Position numbers and translations under genes: made by a program. Of a stretch of 46,216 bases of DNA, positions 25,950 through 37,554 are shown one piece after another. The stretch's first letter is position 1; the number at the start of each line of letters is the position of its first letter. The notes under the pieces were generated by a model. It saw only the letters and a list, made by a program, of their open reading frames with translations, ran no database searches and was not told the origin of the DNA. This DNA is from an actinobacterium SCGC AAA027-J17 (GTDB lineage Bacteria > Actinomycetota > Actinomycetes > Nanopelagicales > Nanopelagicaceae), in the NCBI GenBank assembly GCA_000383815.1, contig KB912809.1, positions 1-46,216 on the forward strand, read 5' to 3'.

Positions 25950-26489
25950 ATGTTTCAACCTAGATATAGCAACTGGGCAGCAGGTGAAGCTGCTAACCCG
26001 TTAATTCCGCACACCGCTGAATTAATTGTTGGCTTTGTAGCCTTCTCATTGCTTTTCTTAGTTCTACGCGCAAAGGTAGTTCCGTTATTTGAAAAAGCAT
26101 TTGCGGAGCGAACTGATGCTATTGCTGGTGGCATAGAGCGTGCTGAAAAAGCACAACGAGAGGCAGAAATTGCCCTTCAGAAATATACCTCGCAGCTCAA
26201 AGATGCACAGGGCGAAGCACAGAAAATACGTGAAGATGCGCGGGTGCAAGGTGCTGCGATTATTGAAGATCTGCGTACCAAAGCAACTGAGGAAGCAACT
26301 CGAATCTCTGCTGCAGCAACTGCAGCGATTGAAGCTGAGCGTCAACAGGCAATTACCTCACTTCGTAATGAGGTTGGTGCACTTGCAACTGAGCTAGCCG
26401 GAAAGATTGTCGGAGAAGCATTAGATGACCAGGTTCGTCAGTCTCGGATAGTTGATCGCTTTATTGCAGATCTGGAGAAGAGTAAATAA
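25950..26489 (+). CDS. atpF: ATP synthase Fo subunit b
   Basis: A 179-residue peripheral stalk subunit. One N-terminal membrane helix (ELIVGFVAFSLLFLVL, about 25-42) is followed by a long charged helix with the typical ERTDAIAGGIERAEKAQREAE start and an Ala/Glu/Arg-rich coiled coil. It lies between atpE and atpH, 2 nt from the latter. Confidence 0.95.
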   Translation: MFQPRYSNWAAGEAANPLIPHTAELIVGFVAFSLLFLVLRAKVVPLFEKAFAERTDAIAGGIERAEKAQREAEIALQKYTSQLKDAQGEAQKIREDARVQGAAIIEDLRTKATEEATRISAAATAAIEAERQQAITSLRNEVGALATELAGKIVGEALDDQVRQSRIVDRFIADLEKSK

Positions 26490-26491
26490 CC

Positions 26492-27319
26492 ATGAAGGTA
26501 TTGGGCGGCTCTAGCAGAGCATCAGTTTTAACTCTGCGTAAATCATTGGCACAGGTTGTTGAAAAACAATCTGCTACTGATGCAGCCGTTTTTGCCACAG
26601 ACTTGTTTACAATTCTTTCAGTATTAAGCACATCAATTGGTGTCAGACGTGCTCTGACAGACAACTCCCGTGATGCATCGGCAAAAGCGGAGCTAATCTC
26701 AAATTTATTTGGGAAAAATATAAGTTCTCCAGCTCAATCACTACTTGCCTTAGCTGCCTCACTTAGATGGTCTAGCCCAGGTGAGATTGCAGATGCTATT
26801 GAAAATTTAGCTGTTGAAGCAGAGGCAGCTGCTGCAGATAAAAATGGCGAGTTAGAGAGGCTTGAAAATCAATTGTTTGACTTTGCCAGAGTGCTTCGAG
26901 CAAACCCAGAGCTTCGCCAAGCATTAAATACCTCAGCTGATACTGATCAAGGAAAGATTTCCTTGCTTGAATCAGTTGTAAAAGGTAAGTATGCAAACTC
27001 AACACTTAACTTACTGCGCCGAGTAATTTCACTTCGCAGGGGCAGAAGTATTGATTCCACATTAGCCGCTTACTCACATTATGTTTCTGCACGAAAAGAT
27101 CGATTAGTTGCTCATGTTAAAAGTGCGGTTGAGTTAAGCGATGCCCAGCTAACCAAGTTAGTTGCAGCCCTTTCTAAGCAAATGGGTAGAGATGTTCATA
27201 TAAATGTTGAGATTGATCCAAAGGTTTTAGGTGGCATTTCAGTGCGATATGCCGATGATGTTATTGATGGCACCATAGTTAATCGTTTGACGGAAGCGGG
27301 CAGGGCGCTCGTAAGTTAG
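26492..27319 (+). CDS. atpH: ATP synthase F1 subunit delta
   Basis: 275 residues linking the peripheral stalk to the top of F1. It is longer than the roughly 180-residue proteobacterial form, as usual in actinobacteria, but not fused to a b-type subunit as in mycobacteria. The conserved C-terminal [17 protein letters not shown]-like motif is present. Spacing of 2 nt from atpF implies coupled translation. Confidence 0.94.
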   Translation: MKVLGGSSRASVLTLRKSLAQVVEKQSATDAAVFATDLFTILSVLSTSIGVRRALTDNSRDASAKAELISNLFGKNISSPAQSLLALAASLRWSSPGEIADAIENLAVEAEAAAADKNGELERLENQLFDFARVLRANPELRQALNTSADTDQGKISLLESVVKGKYANSTLNLLRRVISLRRGRSIDSTLAAYSHYVSARKDRLVAHVKSAVELSDAQLTKLVAALSKQMGRDVHINVEIDPKVLGGISVRYADDVIDGTIVNRLTEAGRALVS

Positions 27320-27371
27320 TTTTAACAGGTGCCCACAGCATCTGTTATTTAAAGAGAGAAGAGAGAAAAAG

Positions 27372-29009
27372 ATGGCCGAAGTAAGTATCCGCCCCGAAGA
27401 GATTCGGGATGCACTGGCAAAACATGTCGCTGCATATAAACCAGGAGCTGCCGTAAAGGATGAAATCGGTAGTGTCACCCAGGCAGGTGATGGCATTGCT
27501 CGAGTTGAAGGCCTGCCATCAACTATGACCAATGAGTTGTTAAAGTTTGAAAACGGCACACTAGGTCTAGCACTGAACTTAGATGTTCGTGAAATCGGTG
27601 TTGTTATTTTGGGTGAGTTCACCGGAATTGAAGAAGGAACAACTGTTCGCCGGACTGGAGAAATTCTCTCTGTTCCAGTTGGTGATGGCTTCCTAGGAAG
27701 AGTTGTCGACGCATTAGGTCGACCAATTGATGGCAAGGGTGAGATCAAAGCTGAAGCTAATCGCGCCTTGGAAATTCAAGCACCATCTGTTGTGCAACGC
27801 CAACCGGTTAAAGAACCAATGCAAACTGGAATTAAAGCAATTGACTCAATGACTGCAATCGGCCGCGGTCAACGTCAGTTGATTATTGGTGATCGCCAGA
27901 CTGGTAAAACTGCAATTGCAGTTGACACAATTATTAACCAATTGGATAACTGGAAGAGTGGGGATCCAAAGAAGCAGGTTAAATGTATTTATGTTGCAAT
28001 TGGACAAAAGGGTTCAACAATTGCATCGGTAAAGGGATCACTAGAGGCAGCAGGAGCAATGGAGTACACAACAATTGTGGCAGCCCCTGCCTCTGATCCA
28101 GCAGGATTTAAATATCTAGCCCCATACACCGGCTCATCAATTGGTCAGCACTGGATGTATAAGGGCCAACATGTACTGATCATTTTTGATGATCTCTCCA
28201 AACAAGCAGAGGCTTATCGTTCAGTCTCGCTATTGCTAAGGCGCCCACCGGGTCGCGAGGCATATCCTGGAGATGTTTTCTATTTACACTCTCGTTTGTT
28301 AGAGCGTTGTGCCAAGTTATCTGATGAATTAGGTGGCGGCTCAATGACCGGCCTGCCAATCATCGAAACTAAGGGAAATGATGTTTCCGCCTTCATTCCT
28401 ACCAACGTTATCTCTATTACCGATGGTCAGTGCTTCTTAGAGACTGATTTGTTTAACGCAGGTGTTCGTCCGGCGATTAACGTTGGTATTTCCGTATCTC
28501 GTGTTGGTGGATCTGCGCAAACTAAGGCGATTAAAAAGATTGCCGGTCGTCTTCGTCTAGATCTTGCTCAGTATCGTGAATTAGAAGCTTTCGCAGCTTT
28601 TGGTTCAGATCTTGATGCGGCATCAAAGGCACAGTTAGAGCGCGGTGCTCGCATGGTTGAGTTACTAAAGCAGGGTCAATACTCACCATTCTCAGTTGAG
28701 CGCCAAGTAGCTTCAATTTGGGCAGGAACTACCGGCAAGATGGATTCAATTCCAGTGGTAGATATCCGCCGATTTGAAACTGAGTTCTTAGATTTCATTG
28801 CCAGAGAGCGTAAACAAATCTTTGATGTGATTGCTCAAACTAAAGAGTTAACAGATGAAACTGTTAAATCTTTGGAAGAGGCGATTACTACCTTCAAAAC
28901 CCAATTCAAATCATCGGTGGCAGCAGAGGTAAATGAAAAGAAAGCTGATGCATTAGATGGTGTGGATAATGAGCAAATTACTCGTCAAGTTCCGGCGATA
29001 AAGCGATAA
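27372..29009 (+). CDS. atpA: ATP synthase F1 subunit alpha
   Basis: 545-residue non-catalytic nucleotide-binding subunit. P-loop [39 protein letters not shown] and GLPIIET are diagnostic. The purine-rich AGAGAGAAGAGAGAAAAAG before the ATG serves as Shine-Dalgarno. The C-terminal tail (about 510-545) is extended, as in other actinobacteria. Confidence 0.98.
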   Translation: MAEVSIRPEEIRDALAKHVAAYKPGAAVKDEIGSVTQAGDGIARVEGLPSTMTNELLKFENGTLGLALNLDVREIGVVILGEFTGIEEGTTVRRTGEILSVPVGDGFLGRVVDALGRPIDGKGEIKAEANRALEIQAPSVVQRQPVKEPMQTGIKAIDSMTAIGRGQRQLIIGDRQTGKTAIAVDTIINQLDNWKSGDPKKQVKCIYVAIGQKGSTIASVKGSLEAAGAMEYTTIVAAPASDPAGFKYLAPYTGSSIGQHWMYKGQHVLIIFDDLSKQAEAYRSVSLLLRRPPGREAYPGDVFYLHSRLLERCAKLSDELGGGSMTGLPIIETKGNDVSAFIPTNVISITDGQCFLETDLFNAGVRPAINVGISVSRVGGSAQTKAIKKIAGRLRLDLAQYRELEAFAAFGSDLDAASKAQLERGARMVELLKQGQYSPFSVERQVASIWAGTTGKMDSIPVVDIRRFETEFLDFIARERKQIFDVIAQTKELTDETVKSLEEAITTFKTQFKSSVAAEVNEKKADALDGVDNEQITRQVPAIKR

Positions 29010-29028
29010 GAAAAGAGAGCTAAGAAAA

Positions 29029-31358
<2,330 letters not shown>

Positions 31359-31361
31359 CTC

Positions 31362-31619
31362 ATGTTAAAAGTTGAGGTAGTTACCCCAGAGAAGCGGGTG
31401 TGGAGTGGTGAGGCAAAGATGGTTACTGCCCGCACACTTGAAGGAGATCTTGGTGTTTTGCCAGGACACGCACCACTTCTTGGGGTACTTGCCGATGGCA
31501 CCGTCTCAATTAAATCTACTGATGGTTCGGTAAATGATTTTATTATTAACGGTGGATTTATTTCAGTTTCAAATGATCGAGTTTCAATCTTGGGTGAGGC
31601 TCAGGTAGTTACAAATTAG
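31362..31619 (+). CDS. atpC: ATP synthase F1 subunit epsilon, short form
   Basis: 85 residues, only the N-terminal beta-sandwich (VEVVTPEKRVWSGEAKMVTA, then GDLGVLPGHAPLL). The C-terminal two-helix regulatory domain found in E. coli or Bacillus epsilon (about 135 residues) is missing, so epsilon cannot make the extended inhibitory state. It ends the operon; the stop is 2 nt from the convergent glpX stop and no terminator is visible. Confidence 0.92.
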   Translation: MLKVEVVTPEKRVWSGEAKMVTARTLEGDLGVLPGHAPLLGVLADGTVSIKSTDGSVNDFIINGGFISVSNDRVSILGEAQVVTN

Positions 31620-31621
31620 CT

Positions 31622-32584
31622 TTAGCGGTGCTCAGTTTCAATAATTCTTACCGTTTTTGAACGACCTCGCACAACTAATGAATGTGAAATCGCACCAAAT
31701 GCTGTGTGGCGAACACCTCTTAACAACTCACCATCTGTAATTCCAGTTGCGGAGAAGAAAACATCATCTGAGGCAACTAAATCATTGGTTGAATAAATCT
31801 TAGATAGATCATGCCCAGCATCCTTTGCAGATGCTTTCTCGCTATCACTTTGTGGCATTAACTGTCCTTGAATTACGCCCCCTAAAGCTCGCATTGCTGC
31901 AGCAGTTACAACCCCTTCAGGTGTGCCACCAATTCCCATCAAAATATCTATTCCAGTTCCAATTCGTGCTGTTTCAATTGCAGCTGCCACATCACCATCT
32001 CGAATTAATCTAATTCGCGCACCTGCAGCACGTAACTCTTTAAGTAACTGAGCATGTCTTGGTCTATCCAAAACGATTACTGTAATGTCAGAGACATCTA
32101 CGCCTTTTGCTTTTGCAACCCTGCGCACATTTTCACCAGCAGGAGCGGTGATATCAACTACTGACGCTGCTTCAGGGCCGGTAACAATTTTGTTCATATA
32201 AAAAGCACCCTTTGGATCAAACATCGTGCCACGAGGTGCTAACGCGATAACACTTACCGCACCATTTAAACCATTTGAGGTAAGGGTGGTGCCATCAATT
32301 GGGTCAACTGCAACATCACATACTGGGCCACTGCCATTACCAACCTCTTCACCATTGTGAAGCATCGGTGCATTATCTTTTTCACCCTCACCAATAACTA
32401 TTACACCTGACATATCAACGGTGTTAATCATCTTGCGCATCGCAGCAACCGCTGCGCCATCGGCAGCATCCTTATCGCCTCTGCCTACCCAGGTTGAGGC
32501 TGCTAAGGCTGCGGTTTCAGTAACTCTTACCAATTCAAGGGCAAGGTTTCGATCTGGAAAATTAAACTCTGCTGACATCTGCAC
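31622..32584 (-). CDS. glpX: Fructose-1,6-bisphosphatase, class II
   Basis: Hydrolyses fructose 1,6-bisphosphate in gluconeogenesis. The 320 residues show the class II motifs [23 protein letters not shown] (metal binding) and [14 protein letters not shown]. Two starts are possible: GTG 32584 and ATG 32578. TACAAT ends 6 nt before the GTG, which favours the GTG as a leaderless start. The start overlaps the end of murA by 23 nt. It is the only FBPase in the window and the usual type in actinobacteria. Confidence 0.95.
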   Translation of the reverse strand: MQMSAEFNFPDRNLALELVRVTETAALAASTWVGRGDKDAADGAAVAAMRKMINTVDMSGVIVIGEGEKDNAPMLHNGEEVGNGSGPVCDVAVDPIDGTTLTSNGLNGAVSVIALAPRGTMFDPKGAFYMNKIVTGPEAASVVDITAPAGENVRRVAKAKGVDVSDITVIVLDRPRHAQLLKELRAAGARIRLIRDGDVAAAIETARIGTGIDILMGIGGTPEGVVTAAAMRALGGVIQGQLMPQSDSEKASAKDAGHDLSKIYSTNDLVASDDVFFSATGITDGELLRGVRHTAFGAISHSLVVRGRSKTVRIIETEHR

Positions 32585-33818
32585 CTAACGATTGTAGTTG
32601 AGTAGGAAAATCTGGATACCCTCGATCGATATGAAAGGCATCCTCAATAATAGTAACGCCATCACTTACTAGAGCTGCCAAAACTAAGCCAGCTCCAGCC
32701 CGAATGTCAGTTGCAGCAACTGGTGCAGCAGATAATTGATTAATACCAGTAATTGCTGCGTGGTGACCATCAACTTGAATCTTGGCACCTAGCCGTAGCA
32801 ATTCATTTACAAACATAAATCTGCCTTCAAATACATTTTCGGTAACAATAGAAGTGCCATCTGCAATCGAGTTCAAGGTGATTACCATCGGCTGCAAATC
32901 AGTTGGAAAACCTGGATAGGGAAGTGTTGCAACATCAACTGCAGTAGGTCGTTTATCCATCTTCACTCTAAAACCATTTTTAGTAGTGGTAACAACAGCG
33001 CCAGCCTCAACTAATTTATCAAGTGGCAGCTCTAGGTGATCAGCTCTGCCATTTTCAATTGTGATATCTCCCTTGGTCATGGCAGCAGCAAATGCCCAAG
33101 TACCAGAGACAATTCGATCAGCCAAGGTTGCATGATTTGTTGGCGTTAATTTCTTGACTCCTTCAATTGTGATTGTGTGAGAGCCAAGTCCAGAAATTTT
33201 TGCACCCATTGCAATTAAAAACTCACCAAGGTCAACTACATCAGGCTCTCGGGCAGCGTTATCAATTACCGTCTTACCTTTTGCCAAGGTGGCAGCGGTC
33301 ATAATGTTTTCAGTGGCGCCAACACTTGGAAATTCAAGAGTTATATGCGCACCGGTTAAACCATTACTTGCTTTAGCAATGACAAAGCCATGTTCGGAGG
33401 TTACTTGCGCACCCATCTCAGTTAAACCATTTATATGAAAATCAAGACCACGAGATCCAATTGCATCTCCACCAGGGAGTGCAACCTCAGCAATCAACTC
33501 TCTGGCAATTAGCGGACCTAGTACATTTATAGAGGCTCGCATCTTTCGAACCATGTCGTAATCAGCACGGTGACCTAATTTTTGTGGCACATCAATTACA
33601 ACTTGGCTTGATTGGTGATTAACTTCAACTGAGCAACCTAATCTGGTTAACAACTCCGCCATATACTCAACATCAGCAATCTCTGGCAGATTTGTGATTG
33701 TTGATTTACCAGGTGCTAATAATGTGGCGGCCATTAACTTAAGAGCTGAGTTTTTTGCTCCAGAAACGCGAACTGTGCCGGCTAATCTGGCACCCCCAAC
33801 TACCCGCAACCGTTCCAT
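32562..33818 (-). CDS. murA: UDP-N-acetylglucosamine 1-carboxyvinyltransferase, Asp-type
   Basis: First committed step of peptidoglycan synthesis, transferring enolpyruvate from PEP to UDP-GlcNAc. Starting at ATG 33818 the protein has 418 residues, the usual size, beginning [14 protein letters not shown]. The open frame extends 15 codons further and across the ATR start, which is unlikely. GAKNSALK holds the catalytic Lys. At the fosfomycin-reactive position the loop reads [14 protein letters not shown], with D118 instead of Cys, as in mycobacteria, so intrinsic fosfomycin resistance is expected. TACAAT lies 8 nt and GGGGAA directly upstream of the start. Confidence 0.96.
   Translation of the reverse strand: MERLRVVGGARLAGTVRVSGAKNSALKLMAATLLAPGKSTITNLPEIADVEYMAELLTRLGCSVEVNHQSSQVVIDVPQKLGHRADYDMVRKMRASINVLGPLIARELIAEVALPGGDAIGSRGLDFHINGLTEMGAQVTSEHGFVIAKASNGLTGAHITLEFPSVGATENIMTAATLAKGKTVIDNAAREPDVVDLGEFLIAMGAKISGLGSHTITIEGVKKLTPTNHATLADRIVSGTWAFAAAMTKGDITIENGRADHLELPLDKLVEAGAVVTTTKNGFRVKMDKRPTAVDVATLPYPGFPTDLQPMVITLNSIADGTSIVTENVFEGRFMFVNELLRLGAKIQVDGHHAAITGINQLSAAPVAATDIRAGAGLVLAALVSDGVTIIEDAFHIDRGYPDFPTQLQSLGADVSRV
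32591..32596 (-). promoter_or_regulatory. Candidate leaderless -10 box for glpX
   Basis: TACAAT on the minus strand, inside the 3' end of murA, ends 6 nt before GTG 32584. Confidence 0.4.
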
Positions 33819-33826
33819 AATTCCCC

Positions 33827-33832
33827 ATTGTA
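33827..33832 (-). promoter_or_regulatory. Candidate -10 box for murA
   Basis: TACAAT on the minus strand, 8 nt before the murA ATG. It is only 11 bp from the TAGGGT box of the divergent ATR gene. Confidence 0.4.
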
Positions 33833-33843
33833 ATTGCTTAAGG

Positions 33844-33849
33844 TAGGGT
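33844..33849 (+). promoter_or_regulatory. Candidate leaderless -10 box for the cobalamin adenosyltransferase gene
   Basis: TAGGGT ends 6 nt before ATG 33856. No Shine-Dalgarno (GCACTC precedes the ATG). Confidence 0.45.
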
Positions 33850-33855
33850 GCACTC

Positions 33856-34431
33856 ATGGTCAACTTAACCCGTATCTACACAAAAACTGGCGATGACGGC
33901 ACAACCTCACTTGGGGATATGAGCCGAACCTCAAAAAATGATCCCAGGCTTGAGGCATATGCCACCGTGGATGAAGCGAACTCATCAATCGGAGTTGTAT
34001 TGGCAATGGGAGATATCAAAGATGCTGATATCAAGAAGTTGCTAGTTCGAATTCAAAATGATTTATTTGATGTTGGCGCAGATCTTTGTACTCCTGTAGT
34101 TGATAATCCAGCTTCAGAGCCACTTAGAGTTTTAGATTCACAAATTGAATATCTTGAACAACAAATTGATAAGTACAACGAGAGTCTGCAACCGCTTAGA
34201 TCCTTTGTACTGCCTTCAGGAACACCAGCTGCTGCACTTATGCATGTTGCAAGAACTGTAACTCGAAGAGCAGAGCGAACAACTTGGCATGCAATTCACG
34301 CATTTGGTGGTGGCGTAAATCCAATCACAGCAAAATACTTAAATCGTCTTTCCGACCTGTTGTTTGTACTGGCTAGATATGTCAACAAAGATGTTGGCGA
34401 TCAACTTTGGGTACCAGGGGCAAATCGCTAA
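33856..34431 (+). CDS. Cob(I)yrinic acid a,c-diamide adenosyltransferase, PduO type
   Basis: Adenosylates cob(I)alamin to coenzyme B12. The 191 residues match the PduO family: [16 protein letters not shown] (ATP-binding N-terminal motif), [13 protein letters not shown], the [10 protein letters not shown] helix and [16 protein letters not shown]. The gene makes the cofactor form used by B12 enzymes such as class II ribonucleotide reductase or methylmalonyl-CoA mutase, none of which is in the window. Divergent from murA with 37 bp between starts; its stop overlaps the convergent DUF2007-like gene by four bases. Confidence 0.94.
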   Translation: MVNLTRIYTKTGDDGTTSLGDMSRTSKNDPRLEAYATVDEANSSIGVVLAMGDIKDADIKKLLVRIQNDLFDVGADLCTPVVDNPASEPLRVLDSQIEYLEQQIDKYNESLQPLRSFVLPSGTPAAALMHVARTVTRRAERTTWHAIHAFGGGVNPITAKYLNRLSDLLFVLARYVNKDVGDQLWVPGANR

Positions 34432-34748
34432 GAGTTTAAAGTTGCCTTTGCAATCTTTAAGTCTTTCTCAAAAACCAATATTTTTGGACCATTCTTCGTT
34501 TGAGATAAAGTCGCTTTAATACCAACTGATAACAGTTTTTGTCGAAGCATCTCACCCTCAATATGATTTTTTGGAGAGTGGGCAACCTTAAGGAGTCCGT
34601 ACTCATCTTCATTACCAATTCTCTTTTCCCGCTCGATCACCGACTTGTTACCTGAAAATGCCCATTTTAAAATCACAATCATTACTGCAACAACTAGAAA
34701 GCCAGAGAGTGAAATTAAGAAGAGACTGTTATTTATTCCACCGAGCAC
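34428..34748 (-). CDS. Single-pass membrane protein with DUF2007-like domain
   Basis: 106 residues. One N-terminal helix (FLISLSGFLVVAVMIVILKWAF, about 10-31) is followed by a charged linker. A C-terminal domain (about 52-104) has the DUF2007 pattern: a strand, GEMLRQKLLSVGIKATL, a strand, then KDLKIAKATL. DUF2007 domains are small alpha/beta folds of unknown role, sometimes called putative signal-transducing. It overlaps the ATR gene tail to tail and lies 19 bp downstream of the Lys-rich secreted protein on the same strand. Confidence 0.65.
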   Translation of the reverse strand: MLGGINNSLFLISLSGFLVVAVMIVILKWAFSGNKSVIEREKRIGNEDEYGLLKVAHSPKNHIEGEMLRQKLLSVGIKATLSQTKNGPKILVFEKDLKIAKATLNS

Positions 34749-34767
34749 TTTTTATCCTTTTCGGCAA

Positions 34768-35487
34768 CTAACGTAGTGGAGTATAAATATTTGCTGGAAT
34801 TTTCTCATTTGTACCAGATTTATGACAGATAGCTGAGATTCCTCCAACTACTACACCAGTTCTTGGTGGTCCCTGTATTTGCTCTCCAGTGCTTGGGTCT
34901 GTAACTGAAGGCCCATAAAGTGGCTCTTCACTTAATAAAATGATATTTGCATATGTTTTTGGAGATAGCGGACCATAAAGAGTCCGAAGTTTTCCAAGTG
35001 CAATCTTCTTACCTGCATCAGCTGGGTCTATGCCATAAACAGTAGATTTAATCTCCCACCACATACAGCGATAATCTGCTGCCACAATAACCGCTCCACA
35101 TGCATAAGACTCACATTTTTTAACCATCTCAGCCAATCCAGCTTTAGCTGAGACCAATCCAAGCAACTCTTTACTTGTTGGAATCTTTGCGTAAATACCT
35201 TTATTTGAAGTGAATTTAACTGGTGGCCAAACTGGTGATGGTGATGGAATCGGCGTAGCAGTTTTCTTTACCTTCTTTTTTACCGGCTTCTTGGTTGGCT
35301 TCTTACTAGGTTTTTTACTAGTTGATGCAGTAGCAGCTTTTGGCGTAGCAGATTTTGAGGCCACCGGCTTGGCACTGTTCTTAGAGCTAGCTTTTGGTGA
35401 GGGAGTAGCAGCATATGAAGAGGAGGCAAAGAGGGCAATTGAGGTAAAGAGTGCAATTACCAATTTAATCTTTATTCTCTGCTCCAT
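34768..35487 (-). CDS. Secreted Lys/Ser/Pro-rich protein of unknown function
   Basis: 239 residues. A signal peptide (about 1-26, cleavage at SSYA-A) is followed by about 65 residues of low complexity built from Lys, Ser, Thr, Ala and Pro with KKPTKKP-type repeats. Residues about 95-239 are a folded domain with four Cys (CESYAC, YRCMWW and AICHKS) that could form disulfides. I do not recognise the domain. The start overlaps the ABC permease end by 16 nt, so it may be co-expressed with the exporter. Confidence 0.65.
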   Translation of the reverse strand: MEQRIKIKLVIALFTSIALFASSSYAATPSPKASSKNSAKPVASKSATPKAATASTSKKPSKKPTKKPVKKKVKKTATPIPSPSPVWPPVKFTSNKGIYAKIPTSKELLGLVSAKAGLAEMVKKCESYACGAVIVAADYRCMWWEIKSTVYGIDPADAGKKIALGKLRTLYGPLSPKTYANIILLSEEPLYGPSVTDPSTGEQIQGPPRTGVVVGGISAICHKSGTNEKIPANIYTPLR

Positions 35488-36266
35488 TTAAATTTCTTTA
35501 TCGCAAAGATTAAGCCAAGAACTAGCCAGATCAATAAAACTAATGCAGTTTTTCCTAATTCCCAAGTACCTGCTACCTCTTGGGTTGCAAAGTCATCAGG
35601 TAAAAACACCGATCGCATTCCTTGGGTCAACCATTTCAATGGAAATATTGCCGCAAGCTGCTGCATGAAAGACGGCAAGGAGGTAAAGACAAAAAATACG
35701 CCACTGAAAAATTGCAGAATAATCACTATTGGCGAGACCACTGCTGAGGCTCCGCGCCCACTTTTCGGCACTACCGAGAAAGCTATTCCTAATACAGTTG
35801 AGCAGGCACTTCCTAATAGAACTAGCCAGGTGAAGTTCCACCAAAGAAGGGGATCAGATGGCAGATTTAAATCAAAGACGATAGCTCCAAAAAATAGAAG
35901 TAGTGCGGTTTGAATAATCATTAAGAATGTCACCAACAAGGCTTTGCCAATAAAATAAGAGGAAACTGACATTGGTGTTCCGCGTAATCGCTTTAATGTT
36001 CCATCATCTCGCTCCATCGGAATTGTTATTGCTAACTGTTGAAAACCGGTGTTGACCAAACCGGAAGCGATCATGCCGGCAACAAAATACTGACTAAATG
36101 TGACACCTGGTGCAATAGTGTCCTTAAAGACTGTGCCAAAGATAAATAACAAGATAACTGGAAAAAATAATGTAAAAACTACTGACTCGCGCTGGCGCAT
36201 GAATTGCTTAAGTTCAATTCTGCTTCGCAGCCCACCAATTCGAAGGGTTTCAAGGAGAGTATTCAT
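35472..36266 (-). CDS. ABC-2 type transporter permease
   Basis: 264 residues with six membrane helices of the ABC-2 fold: a cytoplasmic N-terminal elbow (RIELKQFMRQRESVVFTLFFPVILLF), the conserved ERDDGTLKRLRGTPM coupling loop, and the QFFSGVFFVFTSLP segment before the last helices. Such permeases with a single ATPase are often drug or lipid/polysaccharide exporters (DrrB/NodJ-like). Substrate unknown. Its ATG overlaps the ATPase stop by four bases. Confidence 0.88.
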   Translation of the reverse strand: MNTLLETLRIGGLRSRIELKQFMRQRESVVFTLFFPVILLFIFGTVFKDTIAPGVTFSQYFVAGMIASGLVNTGFQQLAITIPMERDDGTLKRLRGTPMSVSSYFIGKALLVTFLMIIQTALLLFFGAIVFDLNLPSDPLLWWNFTWLVLLGSACSTVLGIAFSVVPKSGRGASAVVSPIVIILQFFSGVFFVFTSLPSFMQQLAAIFPLKWLTQGMRSVFLPDDFATQEVAGTWELGKTALVLLIWLVLGLIFAIKKFKWSRE

Positions 36267-37120
36267 CGAAGCTCACCAATCATCTTTAAATAAATTTCCT
36301 CTAAATTTGGTCTTGATACCTCTAGCTCTGGCACTGATCCACCAAACCGCTGACTGAGTTTAAGCACCTCAGTAGTTGGATCCTTTGTGAGAATTTGATT
36401 AGTTACACCGTTTTCAAGCCAGGTCACCTTTGCTGGTGCGTTGTTTCGACCACCCAATGTTTGAGGTGTTGCGATCTCAATAATTTTGCCATTGTTTATG
36501 ACGCCAACTCGGTCTGCTAAGGCTTGAGCCTCATCTAAGTAATGAGTAGTTAGCAAAATAGTTTTACCCTCTGCCTTTAATGTTGTAATTAGCTCCCAGA
36601 AAGATCTTCTAGCTTCTGGATCAAATCCAGTTGTTGGTTCATCTAGAAATAGCAGTTGCGGAGATCCAATAATTCCAAGTGCAACATCTAATCTGCGGCG
36701 CTGACCACCTGAGAGTTCCCGAGCTTTAGCATCGATTTTTTCTCGAAGTCCTACCTCATCAATTACCTGGTCAACATTTCTTGGGTTGTCATAATAATTT
36801 GCATAGTGGGAAATAGTTTCAAAGACTGAAAGATCAGCTGCATCAGAGGTGGATTGCAAGACAATTCCAATTTGATTACGCCATTTTTGTCCGGCACTTC
36901 CCTTAGTCGCAGGGTTAAAGCCCAATACCTTTACCTGTCCTGCTGTTGCAGTTCGATATCCTTCAAGAATTTCCACAGTGGTGGTCTTACCAGCACCGTT
37001 AGGTCCAAGTAGTGCAAAAATTTCACCACTTTCAACAGTTAGATCTATGCCATCGACCGCAGTTTTTGTGCCATACCTCTTAACCAGTCCTTGGACCTGA
37101 ATTGCTGCGGTGCTGCTCAT
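36263..37120 (-). CDS. ABC transporter ATP-binding protein
   Basis: 285 residues from ATG 37120. Walker A GPNGAGKTT, signature ELSGGQRRRLD, Walker B LLFLDEPTTGFDP and the H-loop TTHYLDEA are intact. It fits the CcmA/DrrA-like branch that pairs with ABC-2 permeases, with a C-terminal domain of about 70 residues after the H-loop. The frame opens upstream at 37231, but that extension runs over the divergent gene and is unlikely. It forms a two-gene exporter with the overlapping permease gene. Confidence 0.92.
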   Translation of the reverse strand: MSSTAAIQVQGLVKRYGTKTAVDGIDLTVESGEIFALLGPNGAGKTTTVEILEGYRTATAGQVKVLGFNPATKGSAGQKWRNQIGIVLQSTSDAADLSVFETISHYANYYDNPRNVDQVIDEVGLREKIDAKARELSGGQRRRLDVALGIIGSPQLLFLDEPTTGFDPEARRSFWELITTLKAEGKTILLTTHYLDEAQALADRVGVINNGKIIEIATPQTLGGRNNAPAKVTWLENGVTNQILTKDPTTEVLKLSQRFGGSVPELEVSRPNLEEIYLKMIGELR

Positions 37121-37177
37121 ACCGACATCTTGCCTTAATTGGTAATAAACAATCAATTTATTCGGGAGAATAATCCT

Positions 37178-37501
37178 GTGAGTCCACGTAAAACAAAGCC
37201 AAAGCGTAAGGGCAGGGGAGATATTGCCCACGATGAAGAGCAGGAATTAGCTACATCTAATGAATCAATTGAAGAGCATGATGATGGACTTTATGTGGTT
37301 CGAAAAATTAGTGGCTCATCATCTAACAAGCCATATCGATGTCCAGGATGTGATCAGGTAATTCCAATGGCAACTCCTCATACCGTAGCTTGGTTAGAGC
37401 ATGATCAATCTGGGCGAAGGCACTGGCACAATATTTGTTGGAGCAAACGAAATCTAAGAAAACCAAAGGTAGAAAGAACTAGGAACGCTCCTAGATATTG
37501 A
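37178..37501 (+). CDS. Small actinobacterial Cys/His protein (often annotated ATP/GTP-binding)
   Basis: 107 residues from GTG 37178, preceded by GGGAG. A basic N-terminus (SPRKTKPKRKGRG) and an acidic linker are followed by a conserved core: YVVRKISG, YRCPGCDQVIPMATPHTVAW, RRHWHNICW. The CxxC plus His/Cys pattern suggests a treble-clef zinc fold like an HNH or zinc ribbon. I recall close homologues throughout actinobacteria named ATP/GTP-binding protein, without a P-loop here. Function unknown. It is divergent from the ABC ATPase. Confidence 0.75.
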   Translation: MSPRKTKPKRKGRGDIAHDEEQELATSNESIEEHDDGLYVVRKISGSSSNKPYRCPGCDQVIPMATPHTVAWLEHDQSGRRHWHNICWSKRNLRKPKVERTRNAPRY

Positions 37502-37542
37502 GAAATCTAAGCAGGAAATATTAGTATTTTGAATTTTCTAGT

Positions 37543-37548
37543 TATAGT
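37543..37548 (+). promoter_or_regulatory. Candidate leaderless -10 box for the aldehyde dehydrogenase gene
   Basis: TATAGT ends 6 nt before ATG 37555; TCTCAA separates them and there is no Shine-Dalgarno. Confidence 0.5.
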
Positions 37549-37554
37549 TCTCAA

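Noticed and set aside
37121-37231. Upstream extension of the ABC ATPase frame
   Set aside because: It overlaps the divergent small Cys/His protein gene; the ABC domain begins directly after ATG 37120.
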